NCBI GenBank assembly: GCA_020744225.1
Contig: JAGMWG010000021.1
Span: 310,001-374,000, forward strand
Direction of reading: 5' to 3'
DNA: 64,000 nucleotides
DNA from: Paraphoma chrysanthemicola
Taxonomy: Eukaryota > Ascomycota > Dothideomycetes > Pleosporales > Phaeosphaeriaceae
The position numbers and the translations under genes were made by a program. Position 1 is the first letter of the stretch. Every line of letters starts with the position of its first letter. Shown in pieces: positions 53,761-64,000 of this stretch. Below the pieces are notes generated by a model. That model saw nothing but the letters and a program-made list of their open reading frames with translations, did not search any database and was not told the origin of the DNA.

Positions 53761-56413
53761 TCATACTCCAAGGTTCCACAAAAAGTCTAGAGTATCGTCT
53801 CCCAAGCACTGCAATCCCTGGAAATTATCAAGGCCAAAAGGCACTAAGCTCATGTCTAGCGGCAAACTCAGCCAGTCCGCGTCTATCTCCTCGCCCGTGA
53901 GATTTATGTTGCCCAGAAAATCGAACTGATCACCGTCGGCGAGCCCCGGGGCGGTGTTTCCTTGGTCCAGATCGGGAGGAGTGATGTCATGAGGTCTGAG
54001 CGACGGCACGAAGTGCTCCTGTAGCCGTGCCATGTGCATTTCGAGCAGTGTTGCATACCGCCCTCCGAAGTGTAGGTCATCAGGGTTGCTGTTCTTGAGC
54101 GCCACAACAACCCTTTGAAGAACATCGAGCGAATTACGAAGTTTCGCGGGACTGACACCCAGGCCTAGACCCTTGAGCAGAAAGACTGAGGCTACCGTGA
54201 CATGCAGGAAAGTGCGAATAGAACAAAACACCAGCACATTCTTTGTGTAAAGTCTGATCGCAATTCTCAGAGCCATCAAAGCACTATCAATCACTTCTTG
54301 AACATGCGAGAAGTCGGTTGGTGTCAGTAAGAACGATGCTGGCTCGGAGGGATTTGGCTCAGCGGCCGTTCGTGAGACGATTGCCTGAAGTCCAAGAGAG
54401 AAAGTATGCATTCGCGTGCTTTGATACTCCAGAGTGAGCAAATCTGCGCGATGCGAACCGTCACCTAGTCGCTCAATTAGCCTCCTTGGCTAGAACTTGT
54501 TGCTCCGCAATAGTTTACTTAGTATGCTCTGATGGTCTTTTAACCAAGTAGAAAGCAAGCCTTGAATGTGCTCAATCATACTGATGTAGCGACCGCTTCG
54601 TATTATCTGGCTCGTTGCCGCCGCTGAAGGAACGAGGAGGTCAGAGATAGAGCGTACGATCTTTGTCAGACGCGTCCAGGCGGTTACGTAGGACACCCAG
54701 GGTCGGCTGCTATGGTTTCCGGTACCATCGATATTCTCTGTGTATAGAACTGCATGGCTGATGCTTGACGACATCATTGACCTACGACCCAGTCTGGACG
54801 CCAATTGTTCCTGGTAGACATATATCAACTTCGATAGCCATAATCTTCGCTGCCGAGTTCTTTCTTCATGCTCCTCAGTGTTGCCCTTGTTAGCTGTCTT
54901 GCTCTGAGGCTCATCGAATAGGCCTAACTCGTTTCCAAGCGATAGTGCGCAACTGATGACCATCCAGCACATTCGATCCGAGCGATTTGCTGGCTCAATG
55001 ACATCTTCACGCCACCTTGTCCTTGACGGACTATCGACAAGTTCAGTACCTTGGTCGCGCCTATCTTTCGCCGTGAATAATACGTCTGAATCCCATCCAT
55101 CACTGGCGGGAGGTGCTGTGATGCCGATTTAGTAAAAGACTCTAAAAGGATTGCAGTAAAACCCATCAATCAGAGTCGACAGTGACTCAGAGTGAAGGCT
55201 ATTGACGTACCCTGTCTTATGTTAGCACTGTCTAACTAAAAAGAAAGGAGTTTAGAAGAGGTGTCTTGCTTTGCCATAATCACGATTGACACCGTTAGTC
55301 TAGACAAGGTGACGACGTGAGTCGCATGTGTACAAAGACAAACAGCCTTTTCGAACCCCAGCTTCACATACATATAGTGCCCGTGGATGCCACTCAGTCA
55401 GAAGAAGGAGAGCTTCAATAGTTCCCAAGGTCCGTGTCTTCGCCTTGGAGATCTTTTCTTGTCCAAGCACGAGGCGCATCAACAAGTGTTGAAAATGGTC
55501 CCACAATCGCTGGTGTATAAGGTACCCGCGTGATTGACCACCTATGGTAGGGATGGTATGGTATCTGGATGATATAGTTAACATGATACATGTCAGCACC
55601 GGTTCTTGAGTGACAAGGAGATAGTGGTTTGCTGGATCGGCGTAGACTTGATGAGCACGAAAAGTCAGCGGTGTTCAGCATAGTATGATTGAAGGCAAGG
55701 TCATAGAACCCGGGTAGTTGGCTCACATTCGTCAAGTATTGGCGAAAGTGGCGCAATGTTCCAAAAGAACCTCGAAAACATTAGTCAATACTTATGCAGA
55801 TCTCATTGGGTCCGTACATATTCAGTAGCCAGACAATCTCCTCAGCCGAAAGCCAACCCATTCTCACAAAACGGTATGCATTCCAAATCTCAAGTTGTTC
55901 TGAGCTAAGCACGGGAAGTAAGTTGGTCCTGGATTTCGCAGATGGTGATGTCGGTGACAATGTCAACAGCGGCGAGGCCTGGTCGATGCCCGCACCACCC
56001 CGGACGCTGTTCACGTCCCTTTCTTCACGTTGAGCGGCCTCGAACAGTAGATTCAGGGCATCATTGCCATTTGAGACGACAGCAGTCACCATGCTATCAG
56101 TCCTTTCGGCATTCCCTGGTCCCGCATTGCTTTCTCGAGAATCGTCCGGCTTGGCTGTTGATCTGTCCAGGTTGTCCAGATCTAGGGTCATATTGATAGA
56201 GCCATCGGGCATTGTTATAGTATCAGAATTGTTTTGGCTCATGCTTCTCCTATTTTGGCGTCTTGAATTATGTCGTTCTGTCGTGAACGTGCAAGGTCGC
56301 ATTTCTCGGCGACATTTCGAGCACGGTAAACCGGCTTGGTAGTCTTCAGCCGTGATGTTACACTTCGCTTTCTTGCTTCGACATGTCAGACAAGCTATGG
56401 AAAGTTCAGGCAT
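53761..56413 (-). CDS. Zn2Cys6 transcription factor (Urc2/YDR520C-like)
   Basis: Exons 56413-55818, 55770-55727, 55646-55368, 55115-54519 and 54464-53761; introns 47, 80, 252 and 54 bp; 739 aa. The binuclear cluster CLTCRSKKAKC...CSKCRREMRPC lies at residues 8-41. The fungal-specific middle homology region starts after the second junction: FFWNIAPLSPILDEF joined to YADPANHYLLV, LTCIMLTISSRYHTIP, GTIEALLLLTEWHPRALY, ASDGWDSDVLF and WREDVIEPANRSDRMCWM. These fit the Urc2 branch of regulators. An apparent in-frame TAG at 54490 falls inside the last intron (donor GTAAAC, branch GGCTAAT, acceptor CTAG), so it is not a break. The 252-bp third intron is the least certain. Position beside the lyase and transporter suggests that it regulates them. 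Confidence 0.82.
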
Positions 56414-57062
56414 TAGTCACACTACCAGATGCTGAATTGTTTGGCGAAGATACCTTTGTACGCGCGGTGATATTGTGGATCTGCATTCTGGCTAGGTCTG
56501 TTTCGCCCAATGCTTCCCGGATAGCTTCGTGCATGATCCATCTTGGAGCTTGCATAGCACAGGATCCGCGATATGGGGAAAGTCTCGGATACTTGTATGC
56601 CGCTGCATGCTGAGTCTTGGGTCGTGTGGGTCATGGGAGGCGGCCGCTCATTTGAGGGGTAGCGTCAGGCCGCTTCGGAAAGCGGCGGCTACTTCATGCT
56701 GGCCCGGACATGACTTCAGTCTATTCAGTTTTGCCGTCTGGGTGAACATATCCAGCAAAATCGAACTTCGCAGTGGAAGAGGATGACGCAGAGAAGTGCC
56801 GAGTAATGTGCCTTCGATGCGCTGATGGCACACGTGACATTTGTTGGCCGCGTTCGCGACTTCCCACCAATGCGTTTCGAGCAATATACCAAGCACGTTC
56901 ACAGTAATTGGACCCACATGACCTTCATATATGTATGCTATTCTTCTGAGTGCCCTGACTTATCAAATCCACAAACGTTAATTATTAAATCAGCTATGGA
57001 ACGAACAACATCAAATATCGAAACCACGCCCCCCTCAAACAAAAATCACCGCTCGAACCGTA
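56414..57062. other. Upstream region of the Zn2Cys6 regulator
   Basis: About 650 bp between two minus-strand genes. No supported gene. Confidence 0.45.
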
Positions 57063-57365
57063 CTATTTCTCCATAACTTTCCCACCCTTCAAACTCCTCG
57101 CTTCAAACCCATCATCTGCCTCCCCGAACACCCTTCCATCATTCCCATTCCCACCACCACTTTGCGCGACCATCCCTCCCCTACCGTACAACTCCACTCT
57201 GTTCCTACTCCTCTGTGCTTCCAAGTCGATATCAGTACGCATTTCACGCGCCTGAAAGGGACGCGTGGATCTACAGCACCCGAAATAGAATAGCGCTGAT
57301 ATCGCAGCGACGATGAAGATAGTGCCGACGATGATAATGATGATGGTGTTGGTAGTTAGCAGCAT
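57063..57365 (-). CDS. Small single-pass membrane protein 1
   Basis: A 100-residue frame from the ATG at 57365. The N-terminal residues MLLTTNTIIIIIVGTIFIVAAISALFYFG, broken here as NTIIIIIVGTIFIVAAI and SALFYFG, form a membrane segment near residues 6-28, followed by CCRSTRPFQ and a hydrophilic Gly-rich C-terminus with KGGKVMEK at the end. No family is recognised. A 5' exon may exist upstream, but no phase-consistent join was found. The reading frame runs with a GAT/AAT-rich tract coding the poly-Ile stretch. Confidence 0.4.
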   Translation of the reverse strand: MLLTTNTIIIIIVGTIFIVAAISALFYFGCCRSTRPFQAREMRTDIDLEAQRSRNRVELYGRGGMVAQSGGGNGNDGRVFGEADDGFEARSLKGGKVMEK

Positions 57366-57725
57366 TGTTGGACGTCGATGATGCTGTTGTTTCTGTTGGA
57401 CCAAAGCTTAACGGTAAATGCAATACTCTGAGGACCGGAAGTTGAAAGTTTTAGTGTGTTTGGCGAAGACAGGGAGAATCGAAGATAGGGGGAGCCGGAG
57501 GGTTTGCAGTGTGGTTTTGTTGAATTGATTGGGGTGAAGTTTACCATTGAAGCTCATGACAACATGTCGTGATGCAGGTTTTAACGACACATCATACCAA
57601 GTCTATTTCGCACATTCTCACATACTTCCCATTCGCATCTCCTTCTTCTCAACAACTCTCCCTTCTAGGACTCACACAAACTTTCCCACTGCCACTTCAT
57701 TTTGCTTCCCTTCACGCTTAGCGCT

Positions 57726-58055
57726 TCAACCCTTAACATCATCCCGCTTCTGAGACCCAATGTTTCTCTCCATCTCCGCACCCGCACCAACACCACGGAC
57801 CTGCATTTCCCAGCTCACGTCTTCGAACTGCTTGAGCTTCCTCCGCGCATTGACCATGTAGCACATGCAGACCAACATCGCGGTGATGGCGATGACGATG
57901 CTGGTAACGACGACCTGATGTACGTCGGCGTCAGTATGACTGCTTTTCATCCCGCGTGATTTGGGAAGGACAGGAAGGTAGGCAGTGTGGCTAACCGAGA
58001 AGATGATACTGAAGGCGATAGGTGAAGTGATGTGCATTTTGCTCTGAGCTTGCAT
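57726..58055 (-). CDS. Small single-pass membrane protein 2
   Basis: Model with one intron: exons 58055-57996 and 57914-57726, 81-bp intron with branch ACTGAC, 82 aa; the unspliced frame of 109 aa is also open. MHITSPIAFSIIFS joined to VVVTSIVIAITAMLVCMCYMV gives one long hydrophobic segment, followed by NARRKLKQFEDVSWEMQVRG. The general design (short N-terminus, one membrane span, basic stop-transfer, 50-residue hydrophilic tail) is like that of the neighbour at 57063-57365 on the same strand. Neither resembles a known family. Confidence 0.45.
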   Translation of the reverse strand: MQAQSKMHITSPIAFSIIFSVSHTAYLPVLPKSRGMKSSHTDADVHQVVVTSIVIAITAMLVCMCYMVNARRKLKQFEDVSWEMQVRGVGAGAEMERNIGSQKRDDVKG

Positions 58056-58879
58056 TTTTCTCCTTGCGTGATGCAGAAGAAAGGTGACGCGACTTCTTTC
58101 GTGTTGCTTTATTGTCGTGAAGCAGGTCCGTGGCGGGCTTCGAGTCTTGGGTGTGTGATGTGTGCGAGACTTTGTGAGCCGGTGAAGTAACTAAGATGGG
58201 AATTGTCAACTACTTTGTAGCTTCGAGAAATGATGGGCAAATGAGATGCGTGCTGTGGTTGCTGTTCAGTGAGGAGGGAAATAGTTTGTTGACATTTCGG
58301 CATTGAGGAAGACACGCCACGTGGGCGTCGCGGCAGGTAAAGCTGAAGCATAACGGTGAGTTCGAGGTTTGCAGCACTACATCGATTAGTTCGCCTTCAC
58401 CTGCCCACCAGTTCCGCATCACGAAGTTAGACGATGTATTGTGGGAGCTGTGAGGTGAGTGTTAGGCCAGCCGGTGACACCAAGGCTACCAGCAAGTAAG
58501 GTACAGCACGTATTCTATCAATGACACTTCATTGTTCGTTCAGCTACCTGCCTGTTTTCGTCCAACCAAGCCTCTTGTCCTCACGCCCACCTATCCCTAC
58601 AGATCTAAAACTACAACAGGTTCAAAAGAAAGAAAACGAAGGTGGTAAGGTCAAGTATTAGGGCAAGATAATACGCAATCAGATTACAAAAGCGATACAT
58701 CCAGCCAACAACACGATGTAACGCCTGCCCAGTACCATGACCAAGATGCAAAAGAAAGGTGAAAAGAGACAGACGACTAGCCAACAACTAAATCTGGGTA
58801 AGTGGGGGAATATCGCACAATGAAGTGGAACCGGTTTTTCTCAACATCCTTGCGTGTGCTCTACCATGCCGTCCCACAA
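58056..58879. other. Intergenic region
   Basis: About 820 bp with the promoter of the small membrane protein and the 3' flank of the RRM gene. No supported gene. Confidence 0.45.
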
Positions 58880-61360
58880 CTACTGGGCAACGACGTCCTC
58901 CTCAGCCCATCCGGGCAGGCCGCCGTCGCCCTGGATGGCGAGACCATAGCCACCGTTACCGCTACCGAAGCCGCCAATACCAGAGCTCAAGCTGCCAAAT
59001 GAACCCTGCTGTGGACCTTGGCTTGATTGAATCGAGTTGAAGGGACCTTGTGTGAAAGCTGGCAGACTAACGGCGCGGGAGTGCTGCGCGCGCGAGTTCA
59101 GGTTCGATGGAGCAAGTAGACCGCCAACCGTGGTTGCACCGGAGCCATTACCGCTCGACGAGCCATTGATGAGGCTGAAGCTCGACGTGCTGTTGTGGGA
59201 AGTGTGCGAGTGGTGCGGTTGCGGCGAAGGGTTGAGCTGGTCCGCACCGTAGAACGCTGCTTGTGGCGATTGGAACGACTGCTGCGCTTGCTGGTTCTGC
59301 TGCACTTGTTGCTGGAGAGAAGCTTCTTGCTGATGCTGCTGTTGTGCCTGTTGCGCTTGAAGGTACATCATCAGTGGGTTGTTGTTACCCGAGTTCAGAA
59401 TGTTAGCGGGAGCCGGTGCCTGCATCGCAGGGAATTGTCCATTCGTGCTGCCACCTGAACCCGGAGCGCCGGATCCTGTGGGCGAAACCGATGCACCAGC
59501 GCGGTTGGGGTGAAGTCCATTGATGGGCGATGGCGACTGAACGCCATCACTGCCAGACTGCTGAGCTTGAGATTGTTGGTTGTTCATCTGGCGGGGAGGG
59601 TTGCCACAGCGATCTTTGCCGAAGTTGACTTTGAAGCGCTTGTACTCCTCGCGGCCACGGACAGCTTCAATGGCTTTGATGGCATTGGCGATGTTGGTGA
59701 AGTTGACGAACGCACAGCTCTTCTCACGCAGAGTGTTCACTAACTCAATTTCGCCATACTCAGAGAAATCCTGCCTCAGACGATCCTCGGTCCATGATTC
59801 GTCGAGATTGCCGATGTAGACGTTTCGCGAAGCACCACCACTGACAGCAAGCGCAATAGCAGGGGGAAGAGCACCAGAGTGCTTGCCCCAGCCAATCTTC
59901 AAGCGGCGATTGTGGATCATCAAGCCCTGGAGGTTGCTCAAGGCGTAGAAAGACGCAGCAGACGTGGGGTCGATGAAGGTAACGAAGCAGATGTGCTTGT
60001 CTGGAATGTATCGAATGTGATGCAAGAGACCACCACGAACAACGTTGCAGATCTCCTCGATCGTCGTCTCAGGATGAATGTTTCCGAGGTAAACTGTGCG
60101 GTTACCCAGGTTGTTGACACCACCAGCGGAGGTTGCGACAGCCGCAGCAGCAACAGACTGCTGAGCAAGAGCATTCGAAATCATGTCGCGATCCGCGCCG
60201 TTCAAAACATGGGCGTAGCCAGGAGCAATGCCGAGATACTGCGCAGCGTTCTGCTGTTGTGTCTTCGAGACGTATGCGCATCGATCCTTGCCGTAGTACA
60301 CGCGTCTGGGAGCCTGCCACTTGGGCTCCTGGGGAAGCTGAGCAACAGCCTTGATGGCGTTGCCAATCGAGAGAAAGTGAACGAACCCAATAGCCTTCTC
60401 ACGAACAATCTTGACAGTGTCAATGGGTCCGAACTTGCTCAGATCCTCGCGGAGCTCGTCCTCGGAAACATCCTCAGGCAAGTTGCCAAGGTACACGTTA
60501 CGCGAAGCTCCTGACTGCTGGACAGCCAAAGCCACTGAAGTTGGGACCTGCGATGGCTTACCCCACCCAATCTTGATATCCTGACCCCGAATTGACAACT
60601 TTTTCAAGATTGCATCGGAGTGGAAGTGGGTAGCTGAGCTGCTATCCAGGAAAGAAATGAAAGCACAATTCTTGTCAGGGAGCAGTCTCACGGACTCAAT
60701 CTGTCCACTTCTCACGTGGCCCAGGATCTCCTCCGCGGAGGTCTCAGGAGGGATGTTGCCCAGATACACCGTCCTGCTCGTTCCAGAGACTAGACCAGGT
60801 GCAATTGGCATACTAGAACCGAGTCCACCAAGACCCTGACCTCCGTAGCCACCGAATCCGCCGGTGGGTGATTGAGGGCCGGCGAAGAAGCCAGGTCCGT
60901 TCATGCTCGTGGGAGAGACTAGGTTTTGGTACAACTGAGGCGAAAGAGGCTGCTGCATGGGAGAACCGACTTGCTGTCCCTGATGGTTCTGCTGTTGCGA
61001 CTGATTCTGCTGAGCAAACTGTGCGAAGTTCTGGAACTGCGGAGACGCAAAAGCTGAAGGAGAACCCGGCTGAAATGGGCTGCCCAACAAGAGCTGCGAA
61101 GGGAGCAGAGGTGTGAAATTCATGTCATAGCCCGTGCCAGGTGTCTGCATATCGCCGCCATTCTGATGGCCGGGGGCAAGCCTGCCAGTGTTGATGGACA
61201 TGTTGTTCGACCTTTCAGGGTGCCTGTCGGCGTACCCTGGCTGGTTTGTAGCGAATGCGCCGTGCGAGAAACCGTGATGACCGCCGTTGATCTGCCTCTG
61301 GAAGCTCGTCTGAAGACGTGGGCCACTAGGAGCAGTGGGGGCGGAGTCGTGCTGCTGCAT
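58880..61360 (-). CDS. Four-RRM RNA-binding protein (fission yeast Nrd1/Msa2-like)
   Basis: Likely cytoplasmic mRNA-binding regulator; S. pombe Nrd1 represses differentiation genes and binds mRNAs for cytokinesis. Single exon as read, 826 aa from the ATG at 61360; the frame continues upstream (PPHLLS before the Met) with an acceptor-like CCCAG about 50 nt away, so a 5' exon may be missing. Four RRMs begin RTVYLGNIPPETSAEEIL (RNP2), RNVYLGNLPEDVSEDEL, RTVYLGNIHPETTIEEI and RNVYIGNLDESWTEDRL, with RNP1-type strands CAFISFLD, IGFVHFLS, ICFVTFID and CAFVNFTN. RRMs 1 and 3 end in IKIGWGK/LKIGWGK, and 2 and 4 in YGKDRC/FGKDRC, so the array looks like a duplicated RRM pair. The flanks are Gln-rich, including a long QQ/QA tract after RRM4. 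Confidence 0.88.
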   Translation of the reverse strand: MQQHDSAPTAPSGPRLQTSFQRQINGGHHGFSHGAFATNQPGYADRHPERSNNMSINTGRLAPGHQNGGDMQTPGTGYDMNFTPLLPSQLLLGSPFQPGSPSAFASPQFQNFAQFAQQNQSQQQNHQGQQVGSPMQQPLSPQLYQNLVSPTSMNGPGFFAGPQSPTGGFGGYGGQGLGGLGSSMPIAPGLVSGTSRTVYLGNIPPETSAEEILGHVRSGQIESVRLLPDKNCAFISFLDSSSATHFHSDAILKKLSIRGQDIKIGWGKPSQVPTSVALAVQQSGASRNVYLGNLPEDVSEDELREDLSKFGPIDTVKIVREKAIGFVHFLSIGNAIKAVAQLPQEPKWQAPRRVYYGKDRCAYVSKTQQQNAAQYLGIAPGYAHVLNGADRDMISNALAQQSVAAAAVATSAGGVNNLGNRTVYLGNIHPETTIEEICNVVRGGLLHHIRYIPDKHICFVTFIDPTSAASFYALSNLQGLMIHNRRLKIGWGKHSGALPPAIALAVSGGASRNVYIGNLDESWTEDRLRQDFSEYGEIELVNTLREKSCAFVNFTNIANAIKAIEAVRGREEYKRFKVNFGKDRCGNPPRQMNNQQSQAQQSGSDGVQSPSPINGLHPNRAGASVSPTGSGAPGSGGSTNGQFPAMQAPAPANILNSGNNNPLMMYLQAQQAQQQHQQEASLQQQVQQNQQAQQSFQSPQAAFYGADQLNPSPQPHHSHTSHNSTSSFSLINGSSSGNGSGATTVGGLLAPSNLNSRAQHSRAVSLPAFTQGPFNSIQSSQGPQQGSFGSLSSGIGGFGSGNGGYGLAIQGDGGLPGWAEEDVVAQ

Positions 61361-62842
61361 GCTGAGCAGATGCGGAGGCAGACCGAAGCTGTCCCGCGGG
61401 TTCTGGGAAAGTACAGCCGTGGTGAAGGTGTATTATTGCGTCCGGGACTCTGAGGACCGGACGGCGAAGGTATGGGGTAGAATTTGAAGATGCAACCGGT
61501 TGCACAAGGTCGCAGGGGAGTCGAAGAGCAGGCTACTGTATTAAAACTTGTAGAGCGGTCTGTCGAACATTAGCATGTCCCACTTGCACGGAAAGAAGAA
61601 GTGAAGAAAAGGAGACTGACATCCAACAGCACAATGGCAGATGGCGCTGAATACAGGGCTAACGATGCCAAACGAAGATCAAAGGAGCCCGGGTGCAAGG
61701 GTCGCTTGGGAATTCTAACGGCAATACACCACCCCAAAGCAGACTGTCGAATCACACTTGGGTCGAAAGGATATCGGTGCTGGGCTATAGGCGCAAGTAA
61801 CGGCAGCTCGCTTCTAAGTATGGACGGAGGTGGCCGACCGGATGCTGCGTGGTCGAGTGCGCAATAGGCAAACCCTGGTGGCTTGTTTGGGATGCGGACA
61901 GGTTCAAAGAGCGAACAATAATAATGAATGGCGCAAAGAGGCAGGCTTTGTCTGGGACCTCAGTGCTAGGAGAAGGTTAGAAAATGAGCGAAGGGGCGAA
62001 GAAGAGGGATCACGACTGGAAGTCGGTGTGGAAAAGAGAAGAGGTCGGTGAGAAATGTTGCAGGGCAAGACAGGAGAGCTTCTCAAATTGCAGCGCCGAA
62101 GACGGCTAGCGGCCGACTTGTTTAAACGCCGCACGCCCATGCTCATGACCTGAATCGTACAAAGGCCAACACCCGCCGTCGTCTGCAGGCCGTCTGGAGC
62201 CATAGACGCCTGTGCGAGGTGGCGCCGGATTGCGTGCATTATTGCTGCGCTCCTGTGCCTGGCGCTGGTACTCGTTGTGTCACGAAGAAGCGCTGCCTCC
62301 AGTCAGGGCTGCGCGGCGCGGGTAAGTGCAGCACCACGCAGCATCCGTACCTGACTATGCGGCCCCGTATCGTCATCTCTGCACGCGGAGCGTTCTGTTG
62401 CTCAGGTGAACGGACGGGATGGGAATGGGGTCCAGAGCACATCGCGCACCCGTCGCCGCCCAGCAACAGGGTCGCCCTAGTGGAGAGCCCGCTCCACCGC
62501 GTTGAGAAAGGCGCGGAACGAGTTCACGTGGGCGACGGGTCGCCGGCTTTGTGATTGGCCGCAAATGCTCCGACATGTCTTTTCTAGAACACCATCCTCG
62601 CAAGCATTGCAGCAGGCAGAGCAGCAGGCAGAGTAGCTATGGCGAACGATGGCATTGCTGTGTTTGCTGGCTGCGTCCGGCGGTCACCCGTCCATGTGTA
62701 GTTTGACGCGTGCAGGTGCTTCTGGCCTTGCCATTTCAAAACGAGCTTAGTGCCTCGCTTAGGGCAAGTGATGCCGACCTCCAATGTGTCTGCCAATCTG
62801 TGCTCTCCTGCGATTGCTCCACCGCCAGCATTCCATGTCGCC
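61361..62842. other. Divergent intergenic region
   Basis: About 1.5 kb between the RRM protein and ALG8 start codons. Short frames on both strands (for example minus 62584-62880) are not supported. It may include a missing 5' exon of the RRM gene. Confidence 0.5.
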
Positions 62843-64000
62843 ATGTCAGAACTGTATCCATCAATCGCGCAGTGCGCCATCGTGGCTACGGCACTGAAGG
62901 TGCTTCTTTTCCCTGCCTAGTAGGTCAAGTTCGATAATCATGCATCGCGCACCGGATGGCATGCTGACTGATTTCGGTAGCAAGTCGACCGATTTCGAGG
63001 TCCACCGCAACTGGCTAGCTCTGACCCATTCCCTTCCCGTCAAGGATTGGTACTACGAAGTCAGAATCCCTTAAGACTCTGTTCACGCGAGCATGCAGCT
63101 CCTAACCCGCTTTCCAGAATACCTCAGAATGGACTCTCGATTATCCTCCTTTCTTCGCCTATTTTGAATGGTTCATGTCCCAGGTCGCTGCGTATATTGA
63201 CCCTGCATTGCTCAATGTGAAGAATCTCGAGTACGACAGCTGGCAGACCGTCTACTTTCAGCGAGCAACAGTGATTGTGACTGAGCTTGTTCTGGTCTAC
63301 GCCCTTCATCTGTACTCCGCACCCAACCCAGTCTTCTCCGATCGTAGCTAACGTGATTTAGCTATGTCAAGACTTCGAAGTCCAAAATCACAGCACATGC
63401 TGCTGCATTATCGGTTCTTCTGTCCCCTGGACTGTTCATCATTGACCATATCCATTTCCAGTACAATGGCTTCATGTACGGCATCCTGGTACTCTCCATG
63501 GTTCTTGCCCGCAACAACTCGACACTCCTGCTCTCTGGCTCTCTTTTTGCTGTCTTGCTATGCTTCAAGCATATCTACTTGTACCTGGCTCCAGCCTATT
63601 TTGTCTACCTGCTGCGTGCTTATTGTTTGGGACAACGGGAGGCCTTTCCGTACTTCAATATCCGCTTCCTGAACTGCATAAAGCTGGGTGTTGGGATTAT
63701 TACCATCTTCGCCAGCGCATTTGGCCCATTTGCTCTATGGGGCCAATTGGAGCAAGTCTTCCGCCGTCTGTTTCCCTTTTCACGGGGACTTTGCCATGCG
63801 TACTGGGCTCCAAATGTCTGGGCAATGTACTCGTTCACAGATCGTGTCCTCATTTACGGTATGGCATGATTGCTTCTCGTTGGTATACGCTGACAGAAAT
63901 GCAGCCGCTCCCCGTTTGGGTCTTCCCGTCAATCAAGAAGCTGTAAACAGCGTCACGCGAGGGCTGGTTGGAGACACTTCATTCGCGGTGCTACCCGATG
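62843..64000 (+). CDS. ALG8: Alg8 alpha-1,3-glucosyltransferase, 3' end beyond the window
   Basis: ER multispanning enzyme adding the second glucose to the dolichol-linked N-glycan precursor from dolichyl-phosphate-glucose, the product of Alg5. Exons 62843-62919, 62981-63059, 63118-63311, 63362-63858 and 63905 to the window edge; introns 61, 58, 50 and 46 bp. The start gives MSELYPSIAQCAIVATALK, and the first junction reads FPAY-KSTDFEVHRNWLALTH, the family's luminal loop. Then VKDWYYE-NTSEWTLDYPPFF, LLSPGLFIIDHIHFQYNGFM and LLCFKHIYLYLAPAYFVYLL. The residues HIHFQYNGF and KHIYLYLAPAYF separate Alg8 from Alg6. All junction phases close. About 318 residues are visible of an expected 500 or so. 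Confidence 0.95.

Noticed and set aside
54490..54492. In-frame TAG between two long frames of the Zn2Cys6 regulator, suggesting a pseudogene
   Set aside because: A 54-bp intron (54465-54518) with donor GTAAAC, branch GGCTAAT and acceptor CTAG removes it and closes the phase.
62584..62880. Minus-strand 98-codon frame beside ALG8
   Set aside because: It overlaps the first coding exon of ALG8, which is certain, and shows no conserved feature.

Overview
The window is nuclear DNA from a filamentous ascomycete (Pezizomycotina, probably a dothideomycete-type mould). The evidence is many short introns (mostly 44-90 bp) with GT..AG ends and CTAAC/CTGAC branch motifs, fungus-restricted families (GT15 mannosyltransferase, Zn(II)2Cys6 regulators, arginine attenuator peptide, GH3 cellobiase, UTP16) and no operons. 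The species call is inference. All gene models below were spliced by hand, and exon ends were accepted only when the reading phase closed.

Layout. 0-7.4 kb: ALG5 (lipid-linked oligosaccharide synthesis), then gene-poor DNA with a doubtful C2H2-type gene, a relic of it, and a degenerate intron-bearing tRNA-Ser. 7.4-16.3 kb: an Acinus-like splicing factor, a GRAM/VASt sterol-transfer protein and an Atg38-like MIT protein in head-to-head arrangement with it. 16.6-21.4 kb: the small subunit of arginine-specific carbamoyl-phosphate synthase with its arginine attenuator uORF split over three exons, and a secreted cellobiase (GH3). 22.3-32.5 kb: an unusual triple-zinc-module transcription factor, CDC42, a coiled-coil protein and a Ser/Thr kinase. 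33.6-44.3 kb: a zinc-finger orphan, a mitochondrial repeat protein head-to-head with UTP16, VMS1 and a GT15 mannosyltransferase.

44.3-58 kb is accessory in character: two divergent cysteine-rich secreted proteins of one family, three tandem diverged paralogs of an unrecognised small-protein family, a possible catabolic trio (ICL/PEP-mutase-type lyase, ACS-family transporter, Zn2Cys6 regulator) whose shared promoter carries repeated elements, and two tiny single-pass membrane proteins. 58.9-64 kb returns to conserved genes: a four-RRM RNA-binding protein and ALG8, which runs off the right end.

Strongest observations: the arginine attenuator peptide reconstructed across a 13-nt micro-exon; the three-member tandem family at 47.9-49.9 kb; the paired cysteine-rich secreted proteins; the fusion of a C2H2 (FAR1/WRKY-GCM1-like) finger with two Zn2Cys6 clusters; and the direct and inverted repeats in the lyase/transporter promoter.
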